Positions 1 through 12,490 of a stretch of 52,155 bases of DNA are shown here, one piece after another; the first letter of the stretch is position 1; each line of letters begins with the position of its first letter. The DNA is taken from assembly GCA_000708835.1 (NCBI GenBank), contig DF237536.1:1-52155 (forward strand), read 5' to 3'. Origin of the DNA: Klebsormidium nitens (taxonomy: Eukaryota > Streptophyta > Klebsormidiophyceae > Klebsormidiales > Klebsormidiaceae). The notes under the pieces were generated by a model. It searched no databases and was not told the origin of the DNA. It was given only the letters and a program-made list of their open reading frames with translations. The position numbers and the translations under genes are program-made.

Positions 1-132
1 GTGGCAGATTCCTATGTTCTTGTCCTGTCGCAACAGCACGAGAGCAGTTTCAACGTTCGACGCGGTTCGGTACGCTTAGTCGATATTCTGCGGTTGTCAT
101 CCAGAGTCAGCTCCGAAGATATCTAAACTTCC

Positions 133-160
133 GTTTTTTTTCGATCCGTCGAAAAAAAAC
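133..160. repeat. Perfect 12-base inverted repeat with homopolymer arms
   Basis: Arms at 133-144 and 149-160 are exact reverse complements (G, eight T, CGA against TCG, eight A, C) around a four-base loop. A direct repeat of a CCCCAGTT-type motif follows at 160-180. Its function is unknown; it could be a slippage-prone relic. Confidence 0.75.
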
Positions 161-524
161 CCCAGTTCAAACCCCAGTTTCATCGCTCTTGGCATGCATG
201 AGCGTTGTGTACATGGCACGCAGCAATTGAGTGATTGTGGCCCGTAGGTGAGCCGATTTTCGGACTCAAACTCGGGCCGTCAGATGGGAATGAGGAAGCA
301 TCAACGTTTGAACTTCAAGTGTCAAATCGATGATTCCGATGCATGACTCACGGGGGGCCTAGGCTTACGGTAGTACTAGCTCGGCGGGCCGAAGATCATC
401 CGACGGTCGGCCAGAACCCTGTCAACCGAAACCCCTCAGCTCTCATGGACCGAACCGGCCAACTCACGTACGTCGGCCGCGACCGGGGGTACGTCCAAAA
501 ACGAGTACGGTCAAGGCTCCTCGG

Positions 525-554
525 CGTCCTGTGACCCGGGCGTCCTGTGACCCG
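525..554. repeat. Two-copy tandem repeat, 16-base unit
   Basis: The motif CGTCCTGTGACCCG occurs at 525-538 and again at 541-554, separated by GG. It is a small local duplication without an evident role. Confidence 0.7.
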
Positions 555-1140
555 TAACGCCTGACGTCAGCCGCGTACGGTGAATTTTTATCGCACAGAA
601 AATCTGCCCGCGTGACGTGAAATTTGAAAACCAGTGTTTTAGAAAAGTTGCTCCGACCGAGTTTTGATCGCTCGATTTCACGGCGAAGGTCGAGCACCCT
701 TGCCAACTGTGCTAGGAGTCACCGTGCTTCCGAGTTGGTCCAAGAAAACACGAGCCGGGACGGTATGTATAGTCTGACGCCCTCTAGTAGAGAGTACGGT
801 CGGACTCAGGCTTGAAATGCTTGCTAAGCCTTTCAAGTTGGAGGCCGGCCCGGCGCGGGCCCGCGGGCGGCCGCGCATTCAAGTGAGACGGTCCGGCCGA
901 TGCACTGCAATTGAAATGATACTTAGATACTTATACAATGGATATATATATCAGGTCAAGCTAGTAGCTAGTATCTGGACCGCGGCCTTGATTATTTAAG
1001 TTAATAGTAAGGCCGGGTGGTCACGGACGTCACGGTGCATGTGGTGCAATGAGCCTACTAGCCCGGGGCGGCAACTTATATATGATACAATCATAACTGA
1101 CTCTATCGATTTGATGATCGCATTCAAACTCGCACTCAAA

Positions 1141-1175
1141 GTTGCACGAACTCAAATGATTTGAGTTCGTGCAAC
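1141..1175. repeat. Perfect 16-base inverted repeat (hairpin)
   Basis: Arms 1141-1156 and 1160-1175 are perfectly complementary around a three-base TGA loop. In RNA this would form a 16-bp stem. No transposon ends or gene are visible beside it. It could be the closed remnant of a fold-back element or a cruciform site. Confidence 0.85.
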
Positions 1176-1345
1176 ATGTGAATTGTCGGATATCGACCAA
1201 AAGCTGCATGCAGCGGCCGCGGATCGACGTACGGTTATCTGGTTACGTCAAAACCAATGCATCAGCGCAAGTTATGCGCGCGCGGGCCCAGCTAGCGGCG
1301 CGTGGGTGTTTCAAGATCCGGTCAACTAGCTGTAGCAAATATCTC

Positions 1346-1460
1346 CACTGATGTCAATGCGCAATGACATGCCAGTGGGGATTCGTGCGACATCAATGCG
1401 CATGACGTACATCAGTGGGGACTCATTCACTGATGTGTCGGACATCAATGCGCATTCATG
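1346..1460. repeat. Short interspersed repeats carrying CATCAATGCGCA
   Basis: A motif close to CATCAATGCGCA recurs at about 1353, 1391 and 1443, and CAGTGGGGA-type blocks recur between copies. CCACTGATGT also appears as its complement ACATCAGTGG, so the units are partly palindromic. This looks like a decayed satellite or nested inverted repeats. Confidence 0.6.
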
Positions 1461-2370
1461 AAGGTACCGTTGATTTGCATGCCAAGTGAACTAGGCTTTG
1501 GAACCGAATAACTTCACGTGTTGCTTCAATAATAGCCTGCAACATTGGCATCATTGACCGAAATACGGATATTTACTATAGCTATATCTGACCCAGGCTA
1601 TGTCATGCAACTCATTCCGGATCCGAAATGTTCAGGCTGGTGACATAGATTTTCAAAATAGTCCGGTCCGCAACTGCATGTCGGATCATTCAGGATGCAG
1701 CCAGAAAACACGAAATTGACCTTATCGGACATGCTAATATACCCAGTTAAACTCCACGTACATCGATCACGGGCTTAGGGTCGCCGACTGGAAACTGACC
1801 GTCCGTATCAGAGTAAAACTAGCTAAGCACCAAGCCCTACATCACACGTTAGCTAATTGGCCGGCTGACCAGGGCGCACTCCAACGAAAATGGCGCATCT
1901 GATCTCAATTTACGCTACGTAAAAGCCCTTCCAACAGTAACCCCGTATTGCAGGGTATCTGTATGTTGCTACGGCCGACCTGACACGGGCAGGTGGATCG
2001 ACTCCTTTGGCACTAAAAGCTCTGTTTCACTTTACACAACCCGTGACTATCTTTACTGACCGAGAGAGCTTCCACGCAGCCGCGCCAAGCAGAAAAGTAC
2101 TATAATGGGTTAACCTGCTCCGGTGACGACCGAGACTTGCGGTATGTGATATCTCGGACGTGTTAACATGGACCAATCTAAAGCAAGCTCAAGCCTTCTT
2201 TACACAGCGACAGCTCATTTTCACTGGCAGATAGCCTTTATCGTCGAGGTCGCTCTGGTCCTACACAGCTCATTCCGAGCATGCGACCTGGGAGAAGCGC
2301 TTTCAATCGGAGGGTCGTATGGCTCTACATACATACTGATCGAACACCATGTGTGGGTTAGTGCGTCGCT

Positions 2371-5300
2371 TTATTGCGCTGGCCTTGGCTCCCCGAGCAA
2401 CTCCCGCTTCACAAGCCTGAGAATCGTCTCGCACAATTTGCCCGGAGACACGGGCTTACTCAGGTAAGCGTCCATCCCCGCCTCGAGGCACTTCTTTTCG
2501 TCCGAGAGCATGGCGTGCGCAGTTAATGCGATGATGGGTACCCGTCCGCCGCTGCTCTGCTCCTGGGCTCGGATGGCCTGCGTTGCGGAGTAGCCGTCGA
2601 GCACAGGCATCTGCAGCCGAGGAAAGAACCAATTTGAGAGCGAGCCCATGCGTGTTCACATAATCCTCCCGATGCCCAGGCCCTACCTGACAATCCGTTA
2701 ACATGATGTCGAAAATTATTCACAGTCTAGTGACGCCGAGGCCCAGTGCCTGCTGGCCGTCCAAGCTCTCAATGCGGCGCACACGTGTGTGGAAAAACCC
2801 AACATAAAACCTCGATACTCAGTAAGGCGCCCAGAAGACTTTAGCACTAACACCAGAAAAAAGCATAACGCACCATCAGTTGTTGATCAGTGGACTGGGG
2901 GCATTCTAACAAATTGGAAACAAATTTTAAGAACACTTCTTTTGTTTCCTCCTACAACAGGGTGGAATGGGAGATGCAATTCTCAAAGATCGACACCCGA
3001 GATGCCAGACGCCCCACCTGGCAGTCCATGAGGATGATGTCAACGCTCCCCCGCAGCGCCGCCGCGGTGCCCACTGCCTGCTGCCCGTCCCCCGCCTGCT
3101 CCACGCGCGCGCCCATTCTCACCAGCATGCTCGTCACCAGTTTCTGCAGCACCGGGCTGTCCTCCACTACCAAAATCGTGAGCCCCGCAAGCGCGCGGTC
3201 CCGCCCCTGCCCCTTGCCCCGGGTCCGCTCCCCCGACTCGACGCTTGCCGACGAGCTTTCTCTCACCGACGCGCTTTCTTTTACAGAGCCGTTCACCACT
3301 GCACTGGTTTCTGACTGCGAGGGGGCGACCGGGAAGGGGAGCGGGGAGGGTTGCAAGTCGCCCGGGTTCTCTCCCGGCGACTGGCCCGTGGCCTCGTGGA
3401 GGGTTCCCGAGCCGGGGCGTCCCACCATGTTCTCGCGGGCCTGCTTCAGCTGGGCGCGGCGCTCGCGGACTGTTCCCACCTGTTATCAGAGAGAGAGGAC
3501 AATAAAGCAGCTGTCAACGACCAGAACTTGCCAACGTCTGCGGAAAGGACGCGAATCTCACAGAAACGGACCGGAAAAGAGCAGCTACGTGGCAGCACAC
3601 TTCAACCGACACGTACCAGTGTCGCGATTTTCAGAAGACGATTCCACCAGTTTGTCAACTCATTCTGCAACAGACGAACGGGGAGGCTGGACAACGAAGG
3701 ACCTTGTGACATGATGAAACCTTTCCTGCTTGATCTTATTTGGGGTTACTGGGCAAATCAACACGATCCTATTCCGAAACTTATGGCGTGTACTTTTATC
3801 CTGAACTCAAAATGCTTTTGTTCCTTGAATTGACGAGTGTTTTTTCCAATGCACTCTCTCAAGACCTACCTTGCGCATGATTTCGGAGAGTCGCCCCGCA
3901 TGCAGCGGCCGTAAGACCAGCAGCGCAAAGCCGCGGCTTTTCACCAGGTTGGTACGCACAGCAGGGGGGGTGTTTGGGTCGAGCAGCCACACGATATTTG
4001 CGCCCATGTCCGCTTTCAACCGCGCCATCGCATTGATCACCTCCACTGGACCGAGCACGGGTTCCGGTTCCGGATCGGGGCTATCTGCGTCGAACACTGT
4101 GGGGAGGCCCAAGGGCGGAACGCTCAGAAGCGGCCGCGCCGGCCCCGCAAAGGGAGAACGTGCGCCGTGGGGGTGGGTCGTAGGACTGAGGATGAGTCCT
4201 TTTGGGTCGGGGGGGTTTTGGAGGGCGGCCGCTTGAACCATGGCGAAATCGATGATGACTACGGGGGGTACCGGCGAGGCGGCGGGGGGGTCGGAAGCAG
4301 TGGCAGGGCTGGGGGGGGCCGACGGGTCGCTGACGTGGAGGGGGCTGACGGGGGTTCCGGCGTCTGCTTTTGGGGGGACGGGAAAAGTGAAGCCGGGAAC
4401 GAGGGTACCTGAGGGGAAGTCAGTAACAACTACCAGCAGAGGCTGCATGCTCTGAAGCATCCTAAAAAGCGCGACTTCTGGGTGAAGGAGAGGGCTTACT
4501 TTTCTTCAAAGCGGATCAGAGGTCAAGCAGAAAAGGACCCCTAAGAAAGCAGATTTGGGCGTACGGCACGATCCCGATATAGCAACTGAGTATCCGAGCT
4601 TCGCAATAAGCTGTGGAGTTAGCGTAGGCCAAACTGCAATAAAGCTCCGCTGTCACCTTTTTCGGAGGCGCCGCTCAAAAGCTAGGCCTCCTTTACATTC
4701 AAGATCGGAGGTAAAATTATGAAACGGAAAATCACATAGCATGAAACGAAGAGCCTTGGAGTTCAGGGTAATTACCTGTGCTAAGGGCGCTCATGAGCTC
4801 ATCCACGGAGCTGCAGAGCGTGTAATCGAAGCGCCGCTCGCGCAGCCACTTCTCGGCGAGGCGACGGCTCAGGTGGGGGGGCATTGCAAGGATGATCTTC
4901 GCGCCTTGCACCAGTTCCGGGACAGGGGCGTGCAGCAGCGCGTGACTGGGGGACTCGGAAACTGGACCGACGGGGGGGGGGAGGGAGAGCTGGACGCGGA
5001 CGAGCGCGCCGGGGCCCAGCTTGTCAACGAAGCCAATCGTGCCGCCCATCATGGTTACTGCACGTAGGGTAAATTCCGGGGTTTGAATAAACTGGGTTGT
5101 TTCAGCGACTACCGTGAATCCATGGGTCTGAAAAAGGGCGAAGGTTTGCCCAACGTCAGCAGCTAGCTCCGAAGGCGTCGAAACGAGGATGGGTTTGGGG
5201 GCTAATAACGTTGTAACCTTGGCAGAGTGCCACCCGCATGGCCATGCATGGCCAGAACCTACTTGGAGCTTGGAGAAGAAGGGGCTTCAGAAGGAGTCCG

Positions 5301-8300
5301 CGACAGAGCCAAGGTTGGCGCAACGCATTTTTCTGAGGTGAATTGAAAACTTTAGTATAGGGGTGGCAATAACCATGAACAACGACAACGGTGCTTCTAA
5401 CGACTAGCTTTAACGCTTGATAGAGTGCTCGCAGTTCCCTTCGTTTAACCAATCGAACCAGAAAACCAAGGGGGCATACAAACAGAAAAGTGCGGCTGAG
5501 CGCATTAGGCAGCATGGAGCACGTTCACAAGCAAAGTCAGAGAACGTTCAAGATTACTTTTCAAGGTTATTCCAGAGGATGTCTCAGTCGTAGCAAGAGG
5601 TCTGACGCATGCTTTTACGGAAGCGTCTGCAGCTTGTGTACAAACAGAGTTGGTAGAAAGCAAGGTCTGTCCGAACGAAGCGACAACAGTGGTGTGGCCC
5701 TACCTAGCTTCCTAGTGATTCCCAGTCCGAGACCTGTTCCACCTGCAACAAACACCCACAGCAGAGTCGATAAGTCGGCGCTCGAGTACTTTTCTTCGAC
5801 AACATTGCAAGCTTGAGGTCGACTCTCTGAAGCCGGGCCAAAACCTCACGGTTGCAGAGCAAGCTCGGAGCTCCGGAATCCAGGAGAGAAGAAAGGTATG
5901 CAGAGACCAAAACAGCGAAGCTGAGCGCACCCAGGTTTCACCAAAGCAACAACGTTGGTACCTTGTGGCCATCCGGCGTGAATTGAGTGCGACTCTCTGA
6001 GAACCTGATCTAAGACGGAGCAAGTCGGATACTACGTCTCTGGTTCCCTGAGGTTCCAAGCGGCTTTGCAATCTTCACGCCTATAAAAGGCCCGAAGCGA
6101 AGTCCATATTGCAGACGCACGTGCAAGAAGCTGCATGATCCAGCTGATCCGATGGCCCTCTCAAACGCCGCCTTGCGCTTTCCGTCCGAAACCTGAAGAT
6201 CCAAAGTCGAAGGTCCTGACATATCAAAAATCTGAACATGCAAACCCCCAGAATGCTACTCACCATACATCCGGGTCGTGCTGCTATCCGCCTGCGTGAA
6301 GGTCTCAAACACCGCCTCACGATTCTCCGGCGACAATCCGCATCCCGTATCGTTCACCTCGATCTCAAACCGGAGCATCCCCTCGTTCTGGGTTGCTTCT
6401 GCCACGTCCGAGTCCCTCCGTTGTAGCCAGTTCGAAGCGCGCTGCATCCACGACGTGTCGTCGGGAGAAGCGGGAGGTTGGGCGGGGGAGCGAGGATGCG
6501 TGGGGGAGTCCGAGGAAAGGACGCTCTGGCGCGCGCTCACGTAGATGCTGCCGCCCGGGGGGGTGAACTTGATGGAGTTGCTGCAGGAAATGAGATCGCC
6601 ATCAGCTTCAGAGCTTTTGGCGTGCCGGAGGGGTCCTTGACAGTGATAGTCGTTCAATGATGTCAACCATTAGATCAAGCAATCTGAATGTCGTCTTGTA
6701 GATATGGAAGTAAACACGAGCATCTAGAACACGACAGTTGTCAAGAACACACAGCGCGATCAGCTAGCTCATCGACCATTTCTGTGGTCTGCTCGAAGCG
6801 TGCACGCTCGAGGCCTAGGCACATGGTCTGCTAGAAACGTCTTAGCTGCTTTGAGGGAAACCCTAACATGCAAGACCCCAGATACGCGGAGTCTCTTCGG
6901 CAGACAGCTGCAAATCCTCCCGCCACTTCCTGCCGTCCTAAGCTCACGCCCATCGAACCTGATACAAAGTCTGCCGTCGCTTCGCTGTTCTGCCTCGTGT
7001 CACTTACAGACAAGGAGACAACTCCGAACGAGTTTTGAGGAACCCGCCGGCAATCAATGGACTTGACGTACCTAATGAGGTTTCCCAGGATCTGTCGGAA
7101 GCGCAGCGGATCTCCGTTCACTATCCGCTCCATCTCATCTGAAGACACGGGGCGGAACGCAAAGTGAGAATTGGTCAGAGGCCACGTGGCAGCCAACGAG
7201 CCATCACACGCATGCCTGCCGGACAAAGTGGCGGAAGAGCACAACGACATGCTCCAAACAATTCCAACACAGCGACCCTGTCTCGACCCAAGCGAGGGCA
7301 TACTTTACTTGGTCTCGATTCTGCATGCCGAACCGAACTGCCTTCTTACACCGAACTCTGAGGCTGTCAGAAAGCTCCGGGTTGCAATCCCTTGCTAGCG
7401 CGGCTTGAACAACCAAACGACCATCAGAGTAACCGACTTGATCTACTTCCTCTGCCAAAAGTTCTGCTGCTATCTCCTCCCACAAATGATGGACGGAAAG
7501 AACTATAAACCTGCACAGTGCATCCATAAGGTGGCGCTTTCTCTCCTTTGACTGATTCAGAAACGGGTGTCCCTTTTTTCTGCAGTCTACTTCCAAATAC
7601 CCTGTCGCGAGGTCATCCAGAAATCCCCAGACGACCAAGAAGTGCAATTGAGAGATTGGATGCACGTGCGGCTGCCTTGCAACCTCGAGCCAGCAATTGC
7701 AGACGTGAATCGGAAGAAGGGATGCGAGAGACAGTTTTCGAGAGTGAGAAAGCTGACACAAAAGGACTGCGTTTCGGCCACAAAGAAAATGGAACGAACA
7801 AATCAGGGATTAACACGGCAGAGATGGAGGCAATGGCTGACCTGCGACCTCGAGTCCGATGATGATGCCCTTGCCGGCGCACTGGATGCCGAACATGTCG
7901 ACCACACTCTGGATCTCGTGCGCCAGGTCGAAGTCTACCGCCTCTAGTCGGAACTTGCCCGACTCGATCTGCGCACAGGGAACGTGAGCTTTGCATGAGC
8001 AGAAGGGCAGGAAAGATCGTAAGCAAACGCACTCTTGACAGAAAGGATGTACGGGCTACACGCTCTGCAAATAGAGCCTCGACTTGAGAAGTTGGACGAA
8101 AAAGCGAGAGGTTGATTGCGCAAGGAAAGACCTCGTGCGAAACGGCTTGGCAAATGTGAATAGATTCGATTATACCAAATGGGGGTTTCTTGGCTTTTTT
8201 AGCGAGGTACACTTATAAACCCTCACGACGCTGGTCTCAGGGCTTCATCAGGCATACTCACAAGCTTCCGAAAGGCAGACTCGATGCTCCGGAAACTGTC

Positions 8301-11300
8301 AGATGCACAAACTTGCGCGAACCGGCCTTACCTTGCCGAGGTCCAGGATGTCGTTGAGCAGCGTGAGCAGCTCCGACGCGCAGTGCTTCACCTGCAGCAG
8401 GCTGCTCTCCTGCTCCTTGCTTAGCGAGTCAGCCTCCAGCACCAGGTCTGCAATGTGTGATCAATACTTAGTGATACGTCAAGAGGCAGATAGTAACCCA
8501 TTTGCAATCGGTTCTTTGCTCCAGGAGATCACTGGAATCCTCCGGGTGGTTGACACGTGGGGCCGCCAAATATCGAATTGATTCTCCTTCACCCGGAAAG
8601 GATCAGATCGAGTCCCCAACACAGTTGGTCCTGCTGCACACGTCAAAGTAAGGCCCTGAACGCAGATCCCGGTGTCCAATACTCCGTCTCATAGATAGCC
8701 TTCAGAAATCTTTTGGAGTCTCATGTCTAGCTCATAGATAACCTCGAAGAAAAGGATGGTAACCAGCGCAGAAACCGGCATTGACGCCGAACGAAAAGCA
8801 GGGTAGACCTGACTCCTAATCTCGGTTCAAATCTTTCGCAGCAAGCGTAAGTCTGTGGTCCAAAAGTGAGCGACCGGCAACAAAGTAGAAAGTCTGCATC
8901 CAAGAGTGAAACTAAGAATGACTCCGTTTAGCAGAAAGAAACCGGGGTCGGACTGGCTGAAACGAAAAGACCACGCTGGCGGAGCCAAACGACTCACCGA
9001 GCCCCAGCAGGATTGCTGCCATGGGCGTGCGCAGCTCGTGACTGCACAGCCGACAAAGGACGAGAGTCAGCACACAGAAGCAGAGATTCAGCCACGATCT
9101 TCGGCCTTGTTGGGGCTCCAGCGGGCGGGAAACCCGTTCACTTGCCCAGCATTTAAAAAGAAACTGATGCGGTTGGTGAAAGGCAATCAAGTGCATTCAA
9201 GGCTGCTTCATACTCGCTGGTTTTCTTCCCTCGATCTACCAGGGCTCACGCGGTCTGCTCATATTTTTCTCAAGAAGAGACCTTCATCTAAATCCACTTG
9301 CTGAGCACTGCACATTCCCTTCAAAGGCAGCTCATGACTGCAAAATCTCTTAACTATGATGTGATTGGCAGCCACCAGATCAGAACTTCCGCGTGACCGC
9401 TTCCTGGAAAGAAAGATCAGTCATCCTACATAAGCTGCAACTCGTGCAGACCCTCGACTCCTGAACCAGGGGAATCGTGCAACTCACCTCATGTTTGCCA
9501 GGAACATGGACTTTGCGGAGTTGGCCGCCTCCGCCCGCTTCTTGTCGTCCAGGTGTCCCTGCATCTCCGTTATAAGGGCGTCCTCCGACCCGCACCGGTG
9601 CAGCAGCCAAAGTAACCACCCAGTGACCCCCAGAGCTGCCAGAAGCCCCACGACGCGCAGCGCCAGGGCCCCTGGGGAAAGTGACGACTCCGCGGCAGAG
9701 GGCGGGGGGCCGTCCCAGGGCATAATAAGGACCTGACGGGGGGAAGAGAAGCTCCAGTCAGGCGGTGTGCTGTCTCCCGTGCGCCCCCTTTTGAGCGGAC
9801 AGACTATAAGATGTGCAGATTGGTAAATGGATAGATAGGGAGTTCAATACATCAACCGAAGCTCTTGTGTGACTTGCAACGCGCATCGGTGGATACCCGG
9901 TGGTCGCCCAAACAACTAGAAAGGCGGACTGCATCGGCTAACTCTCGATAGGTCAGCTCTTGTGACACGACTCTTCACCCCCTGCCCAGCCGCTCGTTTC
10001 GCTACGAATGGCTCATTGTTCCCCTCAGCTTCTTAAAACACAGACCCTTCAAAAGACAGGTAGAACCTGGTCGCCTCAAGCCTACTCGCAAGAGAGACGG
10101 CCCAAACCAGCTGCACCTGTTGCTTAGTCAATCGCCCGGTGTCTCCTACAGCAGTGGCCCATATAACCCCCTATAAACCTGTATTAGCTTCGAATCTCAC
10201 ATTCAGGTGTTTCCGTGCTCTGGAATTCAGGGTTCTGCTGGCGAGTGTCTGGGCAGAGAAGGCGCAGGGCGTGGAAGAAGCGCAAGACGGCTCACCCCGT
10301 GCAGCTGCAGCTGTTGCATGGTGCGCCTGTCGCTGGCCACCACGTGGTCCCCATCGGCCAGCCGGACGACCATGGACTGCTGAGAGCCATGCGACACGCA
10401 AGCCTGCACCGCCTCCGCAACACCCTCCGGGTCGTTCATCACCGGGCCTGCGTTTTGAGGGACTTGCTTGAATGCAACTTGCACAGAGGGATAGTGCTCA
10501 AGCGAACATTTTAGGGATGTGGGGGTGCCTTAAAAAAGGATTCTAAGAAGAAGCTATGGGTCTTCTGCCAAGAGCAAAAAGGACTGCAGACGATCCACTA
10601 ACAGCAACACACATCCGCTCTGCAGGCGGCGCCTTGACTTTTGCGAGGGCGCAAGCTGTCCTCCATGTTGAGAAATTGCCCCTCAGAAGGGACATGCTTT
10701 GCGTATGGGCTTAGTGGATCCTGGAACCTTATAAATGCTTGTATGCTGACAAGGCTTGGAGGCTTGTAAGTTGGGGAAAGTCCTCTAGACACATCTGGAC
10801 ACAAGTAGAACAGCACATCATGGAGGCCTAATGCACCTCTCGGCATACTGCGCGGCTCACGTGTATGTACGGCTGCAAAGATCTTCCCTTCCGCATCCGC
10901 CACAACGAAGCTTCCCCCTCGCCAGTCTAGTTCCTCCAGCCCCGCCTCCATGCTCTCCAGATCCACCGCCACTGCAACCACCCCGCCCCCGGAAAGGGGC
11001 ACCACAAAGAGAGCCCCAGTCTCCCCCCCAGGAAGAAGTTGCCACTCCGGCTTTGCCTGCGCATGTTTATTACCATAGCGAAGGTATCCCTCAGCGCGCT
11101 TTTGTAAGAGCGGGGACCAGTTTCCCGCCCACTGAGGGATGGCGGAGTGGTCTACGAGGACGGCGATGCCGGCGCACCAGGGGCGGCACACCGAGTAGGC
11201 GAGGTGGAGCAGAGTGGCAAGCTGTAATCAAGCGGGGAGGGGCGTTAATTAGCCCAAGGAAAATGTCGTAAAGGTACAGTGCGGCAAAAGCAGAAACTTT

Positions 11301-11948
11301 GAGAAATGTGGAAGACTGGAAGAGAGTGGAAGTACACTGGGAGGCTTGACACGTAGGAGGATTGGAGGGAAGATGGATAAAGAAGAGCAAAGCATTGGGG
11401 ACTGCCAAGCATAGAATCAGAAATGCCTGCATGAAATGATGGAACAACAACAGAACCACTTCATGTCTGCTCCGCGAGCTGGTATGGCTACACATTGAGA
11501 GTTCCGTTGGGAACGCGGCTTCAATGCCAGGCTCAAGTTTAGAAGCAGAGAAGCAGATTTTCAAAAGCGTGCAAAGGAGATGAGAAGTTACGCCAGGTTC
11601 AATAAGCATAGAATACCATAAAGATGCCCCCTAGCAGGAGGAGCGTGGAACTGGCATGAAGTCTCATAGCTATGTAGTAGGATGTCTTACTTGCTCATCC
11701 TTCCCTCCACTTGCTGCGCCGCTGCCCTCTCCCGGCACACTCAGTGTGGGTATTGTCTCCGCCACCGAGCGGGCAACTTGAGCCGACACCTGGAGATGTG
11801 TCGCCACTTTCTCTAGACCAACCGCCAGCAGTGGCTGCAAGCTGGCGCCCCCGCACCGTGTATCGCCTGGCTTGCAGCTGAGGCTGGTGCCGAAACCAAA
11901 CAGGGCGAGCAAACAGTAGAACAGGACCTGCGATAAGCGAAGCAGCAT
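2371..11948 (-). CDS. AHK1: AHK1-like hybrid sensor histidine kinase, 14 exons, 1105 residues
   Basis: Exons (5' to 3'): 11948-11691, 11221-10861, 10447-10296, 9732-9488, 9041-8998, 8447-8332, 7968-7842, 7138-7072, 6580-6264, 5742-5704, 5057-4776, 4477-3870, 3479-3018, 2610-2371. All introns are GT-AG and the total of 3318 bases is in frame. Membrane segments lie near residues 5-24 and 279-302. The roughly 255 residues between them look Cache-like (GGVVAVAVDLE, then FVVADAEGKIF) and should face outside. Then come the H-box with phospho-His340 (NMSHELRTP), N-box NLISNSIKFT (about 453), NDTGCG (533-538), FETFTQ, and GTGLGLGI (564-571). A degenerate receiver covers about 627-872. The true receiver has VEDS (977-980), phospho-Asp1024 in MDCQMPVLDG and Lys1078 in SKPV. 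The ALTAHAM and GMDAYL signatures and the pseudo-receiver match plant osmosensor AHK1 better than cytokinin receptors. AHK1 has a cytosolic N-terminus before membrane segment 1, so upstream exons may be missing; the exon 1 frame stays open with an acceptor at 11990. Confidence 0.9.
5058..5201 (-). other. Possible in-frame alternative exon extension in the kinase gene
   Basis: Directly upstream of kinase exon 11, the same frame stays open for 48 codons. An AG acceptor at 5203-5202 would join in phase to the 39-base exon before it. The encoded segment begins PKPILVSTPSELAADVG, then QTHGFTVVAET, which reads like the first strand-helix-strand of a receiver domain. Using it would split the ATPase G2 box from MMGGTIGF, so the shorter form is almost certainly the functional one. 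It may be a cryptic site, retained intron or chance open frame. Confidence 0.2.
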
Positions 11949-12368
11949 TTGAGCCGACCACAAATGTCCATGACGAAGAGTGGGGTGGACTGAAGGGGCT
12001 ACATTGGAGGCTGCTTCCCGACTGAATCTGCCGGGTGATTAAGGCAACTGCTATTCGCACAGAAGCGAGGCCGATGCTTCAGTACCGGTGCCAAAATTTC
12101 TGACAGGAACACCAGGAAGTTCCGAGGGAAAGTTGACTGCGATGATTATAAGTAGGTGAACGTTCAGGGTTTACACGCAAATGGAGCTGAACAGCAGGAA
12201 CGCCTAATTCATCATGGAAACCAAGTGTTAGATACAATACTTTTCCCAGTCTGTGCCCCAGTGTTGCGGTATTGTGACACCACACCACCCTCGCCAGCAA
12301 ACTCCGCTTGACTGTTTCGGCAAGTAGGACCATTCCAGTTTTCATCTCTATCGCCAAACAAGCCTCAC

Positions 12369-12490
12369 CTGTTTCATTCTTTGAGAAGCCATGCTGACCA
12401 AGCTTCGTGTAACTTTGCCTGGCGCCAGGCCCAGCGACTCAGCGAGTTCTCACATGCCAACTTTGAATGCACATCTTTGCTTACCAAAAC
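12369..12490 (-). other. Possible 5' leader exon of the kinase gene
   Basis: An excellent pyrimidine-rich acceptor ending TTTCCAG precedes 12490 on the minus strand, and the donor CAG-GTGAGG follows 12369. One frame contains ATG at 12392 and runs MASQRMKQ into the donor in phase 0. Another frame is open but ends in TGA just before the donor. Phase 0 does not fit the known first kinase exon (which needs phase 1 at 11989), so an intermediate exon would be needed, or this is an untranslated leader. Confidence 0.35.

Larger units (their letters stand above)
1..2370. other. Non-coding flank downstream of the kinase gene
   Basis: No convincing exon was found on either strand; open frames are short and lack recognisable protein signals. 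The stretch is a mosaic of AT-rich and very GC-rich patches and holds several hairpins and short repeats listed separately. It lies 3' of the minus-strand kinase gene, so its right edge should contain that gene's 3' untranslated region. I see no clear polyadenylation signal that I would defend. Confidence 0.5.

Noticed and set aside
8815-8840. GGTTCAAATC resembling a tRNA B-box
   Set aside because: No pairing T-stem, A-box or acceptor stem around it.
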